From Alphaproteobacteria bacterium (GTDB lineage Bacteria > Pseudomonadota > Alphaproteobacteria > Sphingomonadales > Sphingomonadaceae): a stretch of 9,522 nt of DNA. This document shows, in pieces, positions 1 through 6,724 of the stretch (positions are counted from its first letter, which is position 1; each line of letters starts with the position of its first letter). A model generated the notes under the pieces. The model was not told where the DNA came from. It was given only the letters and a program-made list of their open reading frames with translations, and did no database searches. A program made the translations under genes and the position numbers. Location of the stretch: NCBI GenBank assembly GCA_020249025.1, contig JADCGM010000021.1, forward strand, positions 1 through 9,522. Reading direction: 5' to 3'.

Positions 1-1
1 T

Positions 2-322
2 CTGCGCGCAGCCACCTCCGAGAACCAGCTCGCTACGACCAAGAAAGGCAAGGGCGCCGGGAAGCCGACGCCTTCGGGTCAACTGATTGCCCGTATGGAG
101 CGCGAGCTGGCGACGCTTCAAACTCAGGTGAAATCGGTCGAGGAAACCTACGGCATCGACAACCTGCATCTGACCGTTGCGCGCGGATACATCGCTAAGC
201 TCCTCGCGAACAACCGAGTGGTTCGCTGGCTGGCCACCTACCAGCAGGACTATCTCAGCGAGTTTCAGAAGATCGCCGAGATCGACACCCTCGGCCCGAT
301 CGGGGAAGCGCCGGGCGCCTGA
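2..322 (+). CDS. RepB/ParB-like plasmid partition protein, C-terminal part (5' end outside window)
   Basis: The frame is open from base 2 to a TGA at 320-322, giving the last 106 residues of a protein that begins before the window. The segment from about residue 39 to 95 (VKSVEETYGIDNLHLTVARG, then AKLLANNRVVRWLATYQ and FQKIAEI) matches what I remember of the RepB plasmid-partition C-terminal domain. That domain occurs in ParB-like proteins of alphaproteobacterial plasmids and integrative elements. Such proteins bind DNA and help segregate or stabilise the replicon, or act as regulators. The ParB N-terminal domain and helix-turn-helix would lie off the left edge. The first 25 or so residues are a Lys/Gly-rich linker. 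The gene converges on the minus-strand operon that ends at 557. An ordinary ParB-family regulator is the main alternative. The family call is by recall of the motif, without a search. Confidence 0.68.
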   Translation: MRAATSENQLATTKKGKGAGKPTPSGQLIARMERELATLQTQVKSVEETYGIDNLHLTVARGYIAKLLANNRVVRWLATYQQDYLSEFQKIAEIDTLGPIGEAPGA

Positions 323-386
323 ACAGAATGGGGACCCGGACCCGATAAGCGCGGGGACCATGGGAGAAGCCGCACGGTGGGGCGGA

Positions 387-557
387 TCAAGCATGGTGGT
401 GGGAATGGCGGCGAACCCGCATGAGGCCCACCAGGCTGGCCGTCATATGGTCCAGCCGCATGAGGGGTGGTTTGCCTCGCATGAACTGAAGGCAGGCGGG
501 CGTGTCGGGAGCGCCAACCGGCACGCCCGCCATTTGGGCAAGGTGCGGTGAGGTCAT
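387..557 (-). CDS. Possible small 56-residue protein translationally coupled to the upstream helicase gene
   Basis: A minus-strand ATG at 557-555 shares its A with the TGA stop of the Snf2-type helicase (TGATG) and opens a 56-codon frame ending in TGA at 387-389. An AGG lies 8 bases before the ATG, the same spacing as the purine-rich ribosome-site candidates of the two upstream genes. Roughly three quarters of its codons end in G or C, as expected for this genome. The product begins MTSPHLAQMAGV, contains three Met-Arg pairs with hydrophobic stretches, and ends His-rich (HSHHHA). I recognise no domain, signal peptide or convincing membrane helix. Against a real gene: it is short, in GC-rich DNA where open frames arise easily, and a strong hairpin lies inside it (about codons 9-21). 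It could be an orphan small partner of the operon or a chance frame. Confidence 0.35.
   Translation of the reverse strand: MTSPHLAQMAGVPVGAPDTPACLQFMRGKPPLMRLDHMTASLVGLMRVRRHSHHHA
417..484. repeat. Short direct repeats around CGCATGA
   Basis: CCGCATGAGG occurs at 417-426 and 456-465, and the core CGCATGA occurs again at 478-484. The spacings are 39 and 21 bases, both multiples of three. If the small minus-strand frame is coding, the repeats correspond to three Met-Arg dipeptides. Otherwise they might be weak protein-binding iterons near the partition gene. The copies are few and short, so chance is possible. Confidence 0.3.
495..531. terminator. Strong hairpin, candidate terminator between convergent genes
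   Basis: GGCGGGCGTG at 495-504 is the exact reverse complement of CACGCCCGCC at 522-531. The stem extends inward to 14 pairs on the plus-strand RNA, counting one U-G pair (505/521), around a 9-base loop at 509-517. It is followed on the plus strand by only ATTTG, and on the minus strand there is no T run, so the poly-U part of a classical terminator is weak or absent. It sits 26 bases past the stop of the helicase gene and about 170 bases past the RepB-like stop, a position where a bidirectional terminator or mRNA 3' stabiliser would be expected. If the 56-codon frame is real, the hairpin lies inside its coding sequence. Confidence 0.5.
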
Positions 558-3500
558 CACTCTGACCTGTCGGAAACCTCGGGCTCGAGCCGAATTTGCA
601 GGTCGGCAAGCAGGTTGGAGTCCATGCCATCGCCGGCCAGAGTTTGCAGGTAGTCGAGCAGATCGTCCTGTCGTGGTTGCCCGAAGGCCAGACGATAGAC
701 CGTTAGGCTGCGTTTGAGCCAAGCGAGTCGCGTGACTTCCCGACTGAACGGCAGCATCGGCACGCGCCGTTCGACGCGCACGGAACCTTCGTAGATCCAG
801 TAGGGGATGAGATCGGTGTCGACCGACGCCTCCGAGCGCGCACGCTCGAACATGAGCTTCCATGGATCGTCAGGGGCCTGTCCACGGCCCCTGACGACGG
901 CAGCCTGGCGCTCCGCCAGGTTGAGGCGCACGGCATGGCCCTTGAAGCGGTGGACGCGGCCTTCGCGCTGTTCGAGGTCCACAGGGTTGCCCGGCAGGTT
1001 CCAGTGATAGACGCGGTAGCAATAGGGATGGAAATCCAGCCCTTCCTGGCCGACCGACGTGGTGGCGAGAACGAACGGCCGGAACGGTGAGTTGAACGCA
1101 TCGCGCACGCCTCCGAGCCGTGCGACGGCGCCGTCTTCGTCCTTGTAGTCCGCGAGCCGCATCGCGAAGCGTCCGCGCATCTGGAATTTGCTGATGGCGA
1201 GGGCCTCTCCATCGACATGCACGTCATCGACGTCGATCTGTGACGGGCGGATGGCCAGGGCCTGGGCCATGGCGCGAGCGACACCGATTGCGCGCTCCTC
1301 GGCCGGACGGACGCCAAGACCTTCGGCGTCGACGAGGTAGTGGGCGTATTCGTCCAGGACGGCCTGAAGATTGTGCTGCGCGCAATAGACCAGCACGCGG
1401 CGCCAGTAGTGATCGTCGGTATCCCGCCGCAGCAGGGCGACCGCGTCGTGCTGATTGAACAGCGTACGGAACGACCAGGCGATTTCAGCGGCGGCGCTGA
1501 GCATGCGCGGGTCGTCCCAAGCCAGCTCGGGCGCGATCCGTTTGAGAGCGCGAAGCGCGCAGATGGCCGGACTGCCGAGCGCGACGTCAACCAGCAGGTC
1601 CGATAGATCAGCGGACGGAGCGCCAATGTCGCGGGTTTTCACCGCTGCCGCTAGTTCGGCGACATGATCCTGGAAGGCGTCTTCGCTCGCCAGGGCGCGC
1701 ATGCCTTGGGGCGTTTCCAGCCAGGCGCGAGAGCGCGCGCCCAGCAGGTCATCGATCACGGCGGGGGCGGCCCACTCGGCGCTGTTTGCGTCCTGATGCG
1801 ATACCGCTCCCTCCTGCAAAGCACCGAGCGCAGGCTTGAGGCGGTCACCTATAGCGGCGCGCATTCCCTCCAGTGACAAGGCGGTCTCGGTTTCGCTGAA
1901 CACTCCCAGCGGATCGGCGACTTCGGCCAAGGCCGGCGAAGGATAGATCAGCAGCAGCGCGCGCAGACCCGCGAGCCGACCGTGATCCTGCCGAAACTGC
2001 AAGGGGCGCAGGCGATGCTGCTCGAAATAGCGCCGGCCGGATTCGCCAACGCCCATGCGCCGTTCGGCTTCGTAGGACAGCAGGGCTGCGACCGCGTCGG
2101 GCACCATGGACCAGGACGAAAATATCAGCGCCTTGGTCAGCGGCGCCCCCGATCTCGGGTCGCCGTAATAGGGCATGGCGGCGGGTAGCCAGAGATTCTG
2201 TTCGAGGTGCGGGCTGAAGATGTCGTCCATGATCGCCCGCATACGGCCATTGGCCGGGTCCAGCGGCGCGTAGGCGTCGATGGCGTCGTGATCGAGCATG
2301 GCCGGTCGAGCCGCCTGGATTGCGGTGCGGAGCGCGGCCGAAGGAGCGTTGGCCTGGTCTTCCAGCAGCCGTTTCAGGCTGTAGTGGCGCATGAAGTTGA
2401 GTAGGTAGGGCGATGATTTCCAGTATTCGATGATCTCGGGGGCATCGAGCGTGCGCGCCACCTGGGAAACGGCCGATGCCTGCGCGAGGTCGGCGGGCGC
2501 GAGCGAGACTGTAACGGCGGGCTCGCTCATCATGGAGTCGCGCTCGACCGTGGACGCGACCCGTTCGGTTCGCGCGATCACCCGGCGCAGGCGCCGTTCG
2601 ATGGTCTGGCGGGTCTCGACCGCTGAGGCGTGTGACTGCGGCAAGGCATGCAGGAGACTGCGGAAGGTGCGCATTTCGCGCGCCAGCGTGGCCGTCACCT
2701 CCGGCCCTTTTTCCCGGCCGTAGAGGAAGCTCAGTGTCTCAAGGAAGTCCTGATAGTGATCGCCTTCGTCCGGCTCGTCGCCGGCGAGCGTGAGCATTCG
2801 ATAGGGCGTGGCGGAGAGTAGCAGGGTGCGGGCGGCGTGCCCGTCGCCTCCTGAATAGTCGAACAGTTCGCGCGCGAGGATTGCCGCGTCGCTGTCGCCG
2901 TGCAGCAGATCCCGAAACCGCTGGAACTCGTCCATGATGATGAGGTCGGGTTGCAGCGCGTCGACGCAGGCATGGGACAGTTTGGCGCGGAGTTGGGCGA
3001 CCAAGCTATTGCGGGGCTGCGTCATCTCCAGGGGATAGGCGTCCCGGCGGCGCGGGAAGAGTTCGCAAACCCGTTCGAGTTCCTCGAAGAGGTCGCGATC
3101 CGCCTGCACGTCGCGGCGGAAGCGCTCGATGATGCGCTTGTCGACGCCTTCGAGGGTGAGATTGTCCACGGCGCGGTTCCAGCCGTCGACGCCGGCTGTG
3201 ACCTGCAACAGGTTGTGCAGGCCCCGCGGGCGCGTCACGAGATCGCGCAGAAGATGGCACAGCAGAGCGCGTTCCTGCGTCACGCCCGTCGCGGAGCGCA
3301 GATCGAAGGTCGTGCCCGGCGTCAGGCTGATGAAGTTCACCTTGTTGGCGTCGAGGCCCACCTGGTCGCGCAGTTGCAGGGGAACGAGGGTCATGCGGGT
3401 TGGCAGCGCCAGCTCGCGCCGCCCAAGGACGTTCAAGCGGTTGAGGTTTTGGGCGGCGATCGCCTGGTTCGAGCAGATGTAGAGGATATCGATCCGTTTG

Positions 3501-3706
3501 GTGGTGTCCCACAGGTGCTCGATCATGCGGGCGATGACCCCGCGCGCCACCATCGTCTTACCGAGGCCGACTTCGTCGGCGACCAGGAACTGGCGGACTG
3601 GATCGTCCTGGCCGTAGAGCCGATCGAAGACATAATCGACGGTGCGTCGCTGAAAGACCTTGAGAGGAGCGAGCGCCGTATCGGCGCGGAACCGTTCATT
3701 CGGCAT
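557..3706 (-). CDS. Snf2/SF2-type DNA helicase (helicase-related protein) with long central insertion
   Basis: Protein of 1,049 residues if begun at the ATG at 3706. An ATG at 3715 and a TTG at 3733 are in frame, but only 3706 has an AGGA eight bases upstream. ATP-dependent DNA translocase or helicase core. A Q-motif-like segment lies near 18-30; Walker A is VADEVGLGKT at 42-51 (Lys50); motif II is DEFQ at 259-262; motif III is SATP at 298-301. The second RecA lobe begins near KALIFSSW (525-532) and ends with motif V TSVGQEGLDF (883-892) and motif VI QREGRVHRFKG (913-923). About 350 residues separate the start of lobe two from motif V, far more than in a plain Snf2 core. No nuclease motif is visible in the protein itself. 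It overlaps the preceding PLD-like gene by 11 bases, which suggests translational coupling and a shared role. Helicases of this kind occur in several multi-gene phage-defence systems. The helicase call is secure; the precise family and the defence role are inferred. Confidence 0.9.
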   Translation of the reverse strand: MPNERFRADTALAPLKVFQRRTVDYVFDRLYGQDDPVRQFLVADEVGLGKTMVARGVIARMIEHLWDTTKRIDILYICSNQAIAAQNLNRLNVLGRRELALPTRMTLVPLQLRDQVGLDANKVNFISLTPGTTFDLRSATGVTQERALLCHLLRDLVTRPRGLHNLLQVTAGVDGWNRAVDNLTLEGVDKRIIERFRRDVQADRDLFEELERVCELFPRRRDAYPLEMTQPRNSLVAQLRAKLSHACVDALQPDLIIMDEFQRFRDLLHGDSDAAILARELFDYSGGDGHAARTLLLSATPYRMLTLAGDEPDEGDHYQDFLETLSFLYGREKGPEVTATLAREMRTFRSLLHALPQSHASAVETRQTIERRLRRVIARTERVASTVERDSMMSEPAVTVSLAPADLAQASAVSQVARTLDAPEIIEYWKSSPYLLNFMRHYSLKRLLEDQANAPSAALRTAIQAARPAMLDHDAIDAYAPLDPANGRMRAIMDDIFSPHLEQNLWLPAAMPYYGDPRSGAPLTKALIFSSWSMVPDAVAALLSYEAERRMGVGESGRRYFEQHRLRPLQFRQDHGRLAGLRALLLIYPSPALAEVADPLGVFSETETALSLEGMRAAIGDRLKPALGALQEGAVSHQDANSAEWAAPAVIDDLLGARSRAWLETPQGMRALASEDAFQDHVAELAAAVKTRDIGAPSADLSDLLVDVALGSPAICALRALKRIAPELAWDDPRMLSAAAEIAWSFRTLFNQHDAVALLRRDTDDHYWRRVLVYCAQHNLQAVLDEYAHYLVDAEGLGVRPAEERAIGVARAMAQALAIRPSQIDVDDVHVDGEALAISKFQMRGRFAMRLADYKDEDGAVARLGGVRDAFNSPFRPFVLATTSVGQEGLDFHPYCYRVYHWNLPGNPVDLEQREGRVHRFKGHAVRLNLAERQAAVVRGRGQAPDDPWKLMFERARSEASVDTDLIPYWIYEGSVRVERRVPMLPFSREVTRLAWLKRSLTVYRLAFGQPRQDDLLDYLQTLAGDGMDSNLLADLQIRLEPEVSDRSE

Positions 3707-5552
3707 GCGCGGCATCCTGGGTGGCGAGCGCAATTCGGAAGGTGTTCCAGAGCGCGCGGAACTCGGTTGGAATTGGATCGGTATCGGCGCCGTCGCCGGC
3801 TTCCAGGCGCGCGATCAGTCGTTCGATGGCGCGGAGCTGGTCGCCGCCCCGGCAGAAGGCCCGAACCATCTCCTCAAGGATTGGCGCGTCGTCGCTTGCC
3901 GCGCGCCAGGCGCCCTGTCCTGACCCATCCTGCGCCGCGAGGGCGGCGGCGAAGGGGTCGCCCAATTCGGAGAGGAGCAGCCGGAGATAGCGAAAGAAGG
4001 CGTCCTTGCTGTCGATCACCCAGCGCAGGATGGCGGCATGACGCTCGGCGGGCAGTCCCTCCATCATGAGCCTGGTGCTGAACAGGATCGAGACGTCTTC
4101 CGTCTCGTCCGTCAGGTGACAAGCGAGGAAGCGCGTGAGATCGACCAACGGCATCGTGCCAAGGTCGGCGGGCTGTCCTTGCCGAAGTGGCTCCAGCACA
4201 TCGCGTGCATGGCCTTCGCCCCGCGTGATCGGCCAAACACGCAAGATGCCGACTCCGGCAAGCGGAAGCGGTTCGGACGGGACCAGCCAGACCCGCCAGA
4301 CTGGCGCGCCATCGGCGGCGGGCTCGCCACGCTCGCAACAGAGCTTGAGGCCGCTGCGGCAAATCTCGCGCCGGGCTTGGTCCAAACGCGCCTCGGCGGC
4401 TCGTTGCGCGGCATCGGCGGCGCTCGTCTCGTCCCGGACAAACGGCCGCGTCAGCCGGCCGAATCCTTTGTCGCCAAGGATTTCCTCGACGCTTCCGACC
4501 CGCGACCGCTTGCCAGTCAGGGTCGTGAAGATCTCGACATTGCTGCCGGTCAGCAGCGCCGGCCGGGTGGCGTTTCCTGAGCCGACCGTGATCGCGGTGT
4601 CCCAGCCGCGCTCGGCGATGAATGCCTTGGCGTGGAGCCCTTGCAGGGCCGCCGCATCCTCCTCCTCGCCATCTTCCGTGGCAGCCATCTCGTCGAGCAC
4701 GGCGACGCGGGCAAAGCCATCCAGCGTGGCGCCGGGCACCTGGGCGAGTTCGTCGGATCGCCCGATGAAAATGGGCTTTTCGGCGCTGGCTAGGCCAGCG
4801 AGCATCGACAGGGTCTGATCGTCGCAGAACGGTGACACCACGCCCAGCCGAGCGCAGGGTTCCGGGCGCCATGGCTTGCCGCCGAGGCCGTTGACCGCGA
4901 AGGAGACGCTCTGGAACGGCTCGGGCAGGCTCCATTCGGCGCGCCGCATGTCTTCGGCTAGTTCATCGACGAGGGTCTTCGTTCCATCGGGAGCGCCGAC
5001 GGTCGCGAGGTCCGGAAGCTGGCGAAGGAAGTCGGCGACCGGGCGGTTGATGGCTTTGGGCTGCTTGGTGATCACGCCGTCGAGGGTGGCGGCAATATCC
5101 CAGGAGCGGTCGCGCGTCAGGTTTCGGGAGAGGATGAGTAGGCGCAGGCGCGCCGGGTCTTCGGGCCGCAGCGGCGTGAAGCGCAGCGCCCACATCTTGG
5201 GATGGAAGGCCCCGCCTTGAGGGGCGGCGACCTCGACGATGATGCGTTCGAGCAACGAGCAAAGGCGGGAATGCGGCCTCGCGCCCGCCTGGATATGGCC
5301 GGCGTCGGTAAAGACGACGAGGCGGCCGGCGATGCGCTCGGCTCCCTCCAGCAGCGCCAGAGGGTGAGAGAGAATGTCGTCGCGGTTCTCTGCGGCGAAG
5401 AGCGCCAGACTGACCGGCACGGCGAGCGTGGTCTCGAAGTCGAGCGAGAAGGTCGTAGCGACCGCAGCGTCGAAGACGTAGCCCGCCGGTGGCTGAAGAT
5501 TGGCGCCGTAGAGCGTTCGCTGTTCGGGATCGAGGCTGCGCCTATTCAGCAT
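3696..5552 (-). CDS. Phospholipase D-like (HKD-type) domain protein, putative nuclease
   Basis: Protein of 618 residues from the ATG at 5552. The frame is open further upstream, but that part overlaps the end of the DUF6361 gene in another frame and is low-complexity and Ser/Arg/Pro-rich. Two half-sites typical of the PLD superfamily are visible. The first is H117-P-K119 followed by LSRNLT (N144). The second is H307-A-K309 followed by GSGN (324-327). PLD enzymes pair two such sites to form a phosphohistidine intermediate; bacterial members cleave phosphodiesters in DNA, RNA or lipids. With helicase neighbours, a DNA nuclease is the likeliest role. The Asp of the classical HxK(x)4D motif is not in its usual place: the second site has Glu at that position and an Asp four residues later. 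An acidic run (about 291-300) precedes site two. Residues beyond about 370 form a largely helical region I cannot assign. No signal peptide or membrane segment is visible, so it is probably cytoplasmic. It overlaps its upstream and downstream neighbours by 11 bases each. Confidence 0.83.
   Translation of the reverse strand: MLNRRSLDPEQRTLYGANLQPPAGYVFDAAVATTFSLDFETTLAVPVSLALFAAENRDDILSHPLALLEGAERIAGRLVVFTDAGHIQAGARPHSRLCSLLERIIVEVAAPQGGAFHPKMWALRFTPLRPEDPARLRLLILSRNLTRDRSWDIAATLDGVITKQPKAINRPVADFLRQLPDLATVGAPDGTKTLVDELAEDMRRAEWSLPEPFQSVSFAVNGLGGKPWRPEPCARLGVVSPFCDDQTLSMLAGLASAEKPIFIGRSDELAQVPGATLDGFARVAVLDEMAATEDGEEEDAAALQGLHAKAFIAERGWDTAITVGSGNATRPALLTGSNVEIFTTLTGKRSRVGSVEEILGDKGFGRLTRPFVRDETSAADAAQRAAEARLDQARREICRSGLKLCCERGEPAADGAPVWRVWLVPSEPLPLAGVGILRVWPITRGEGHARDVLEPLRQGQPADLGTMPLVDLTRFLACHLTDETEDVSILFSTRLMMEGLPAERHAAILRWVIDSKDAFFRYLRLLLSELGDPFAAALAAQDGSGQGAWRAASDDAPILEEMVRAFCRGGDQLRAIERLIARLEAGDGADTDPIPTEFRALWNTFRIALATQDAAHAE
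3707..3718 (-). promoter_or_regulatory. Shine-Dalgarno site that decides the helicase start
   Basis: Reading the minus strand, AGGA at 3718-3715 is followed by an 8-base spacer and the ATG at 3706. The alternative ATG at 3715 overlaps this AGGA and has no purine-rich site at a proper distance, and the longer start at 3733 is TTG. The site lies inside the end of the PLD-like gene, consistent with translational coupling. Confidence 0.6.
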
Positions 5553-6720
5553 GGGCGAGGTCCCGCAGGTGGGATTTGGCTTGCGCCCAGCGAAAGCTGA
5601 GGCGGTCGGCGCCCGATGCGCCGGTCCAGCGGTCGCGGACAGCGTGATTGGCGTAGCGGGACTGGCTGGTCTTGAGCCGGCGTTCTCGCTCCTCGACGAG
5701 CTGCCGCGCCGTGGGCGCTGAGAGCACCTGCTCCGTCCCGGCAAGAACCAGCTCACGCCACTCGGTCACGAAGCGCTTGGCGGCCGGTCGGACGGCGTGC
5801 GCCGGGTGCTCCACGACGCTCCAGAAATCATCGAGCGACCACGCGCGGACGGCGCCGGCATCGAGTTCGTCGCTCCAGGCATAAAGCCGACTGCGATAGT
5901 CGTCGATCCAGTCGTCGCGCTGGCGCAGTTCACTGAGCGCGAGGTTGTAGAGCAGCGCTGCGCCGTGCATCACATGGGAGAAGATTTCCCCATGCTGGAC
6001 GAGGCGGCGCGCGGCAGGTGGAAACGCCGACAAATGGGGATGCGTCCAGATATAGTCGCAGTCCGCGTTGATGCCTTCGCGCGCGAGCATCGTCAGCAGG
6101 GCGGTGGGCTGGCTGGCGACCAGGCGGTCGATCAGGAATTGCGCCTCGTCCGTGGTTAGGCGGAACATGGCGCGTTCGAGCAGGTCGGCGGGCATCTGCG
6201 GCAAGGCCGGATTCCAGACGGCGGGCGCCTGCGCGCCGGCCAGGGCGTCTTCGCCGCCGGATGCGCCGCGCGAACGGCCACGGCCCCGTAAGGTGAGGAA
6301 CAGGCTGTCGAGCGAGCCGGGAAAGACCCGGATGCCCCACGTGCCGAGCCCGGCCCAATAGACGGAACTCGGCAGCCGCTGGAGCCGCGGTCCCGCATCG
6401 CGGCCGATAATGCCATTGGACTCGCCGCCGGCTTTCAAGGCGTCGGCAAGCTGGATTTCGGTGTCGCGCGCCTCGGCGCGGAGCTGCGCCTCGGGGACTT
6501 CGCGTTTCTCCAGCGCCCGATAGAGCCAGGGGATGAACAGCATGTATCGCAGGCGCGTCTGGATCGTGCTCGTGCCCGGAAAGAGGTGATCGGCGATGGA
6601 ATCGCGGATCGCCCCCAGCCCCAGTTCGTCGCGGGTCTCGCGCTCCTGAAAGAGCGCCATGATGCGTTGCGCACGCTGCCGCTCAGCTTCATCGAAATCG
6701 ATCCAGGCAAGAGACGACAT
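5542..6720 (-). CDS. DUF6361-type protein of unknown function
   Basis: Protein of 392 residues beginning MSSLAWIDFDEAERQRAQRI at the ATG at 6720 and ending in TAG at 5542-5544. The N-terminal signature matches what I remember of the DUF6361 family: a Trp-(Ile/Leu)-Asp opening, RDELGLGAIRDSIADHLFPG at 30-49, then STIQTRLRYMLFIPWLYR at 51-68. The middle includes a gap-prone Arg/Gly/Ser-rich stretch (about 145-160), and the C-terminus ends with a WAQAKSHLRDL-type helix (378-388). No catalytic motif, membrane helix or signal peptide is evident, and the family's biochemical role is unknown to me. The helix-rich opening with the conserved TSTIQTR segment could bind nucleic acid or a partner, but that is speculation. 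It starts 4 bases after the stop of the AddA-like gene and overlaps the PLD-like gene by 11 bases, so it is probably a dedicated component of the same system. The family-style N-terminus makes this start reliable. Confidence 0.82.
   Translation of the reverse strand: MSSLAWIDFDEAERQRAQRIMALFQERETRDELGLGAIRDSIADHLFPGTSTIQTRLRYMLFIPWLYRALEKREVPEAQLRAEARDTEIQLADALKAGGESNGIIGRDAGPRLQRLPSSVYWAGLGTWGIRVFPGSLDSLFLTLRGRGRSRGASGGEDALAGAQAPAVWNPALPQMPADLLERAMFRLTTDEAQFLIDRLVASQPTALLTMLAREGINADCDYIWTHPHLSAFPPAARRLVQHGEIFSHVMHGAALLYNLALSELRQRDDWIDDYRSRLYAWSDELDAGAVRAWSLDDFWSVVEHPAHAVRPAAKRFVTEWRELVLAGTEQVLSAPTARQLVEERERRLKTSQSRYANHAVRDRWTGASGADRLSFRWAQAKSHLRDLAHAE
5553..5564 (-). promoter_or_regulatory. 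Candidate ribosome site for the PLD-like gene
   Basis: Reading the minus strand, GGGA at 5564-5561 stands 8 bases before the ATG at 5552, within the last codons of the DUF6361 gene. It is a weak match, but it has the same spacing as the site before the Snf2-type helicase and supports choosing 5552 over the longer open frame. Confidence 0.4.
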
Positions 6721-6724
6721 GGGC

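Larger units (their letters stand above)
323..556. other. Convergent intergenic region
   Basis: This stretch of about 234 bases separates the stop of the RepB-like gene from the stop of the Snf2-type helicase gene. It contains a long hairpin (495-531), a short inverted repeat GGCTGG/CCAGCC (434-439 and 452-457) around a CATATG palindrome, and three copies of CGCATGA (starting at 418, 457 and 478). A possible small minus-strand gene (387-557) overlaps most of it. Between 323 and 386 I see only short GGGGACC/GGACCC-type repetition and no gene. No tRNA, attachment site or complete insertion sequence could be recognised. Confidence 0.6.

Noticed and set aside
177..551. 124-codon plus-strand frame spanning the RepB-like gene end and the intergenic region
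   Set aside because: Its first third is a frame-shifted reading of the RepB-like gene and is Ser/Arg/Pro-rich. Nothing supports translation of the remainder.
703..1626. 307-codon minus-strand frame in another register
   Set aside because: It overlaps the C-terminal half of the helicase, which carries motifs V and VI in the other frame. The product is Arg/Ser-rich low-complexity sequence typical of a shifted frame.
2900..4069. 389-codon plus-strand open frame
   Set aside because: It lies antisense to the Snf2-type helicase and the end of the PLD-like gene. The helicase motifs are unmistakable on the minus strand, and long antisense frames are common in GC-rich coding DNA. Its product shows no recognisable domain.
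5553..5756. N-terminal extension of the PLD-like protein to an upstream start at 5756
   Set aside because: The extra 68 residues overlap the conserved C-terminus of the DUF6361 protein in another frame and are low-complexity. The ATG at 5552 has a purine-rich site and a normal globular N-terminus.
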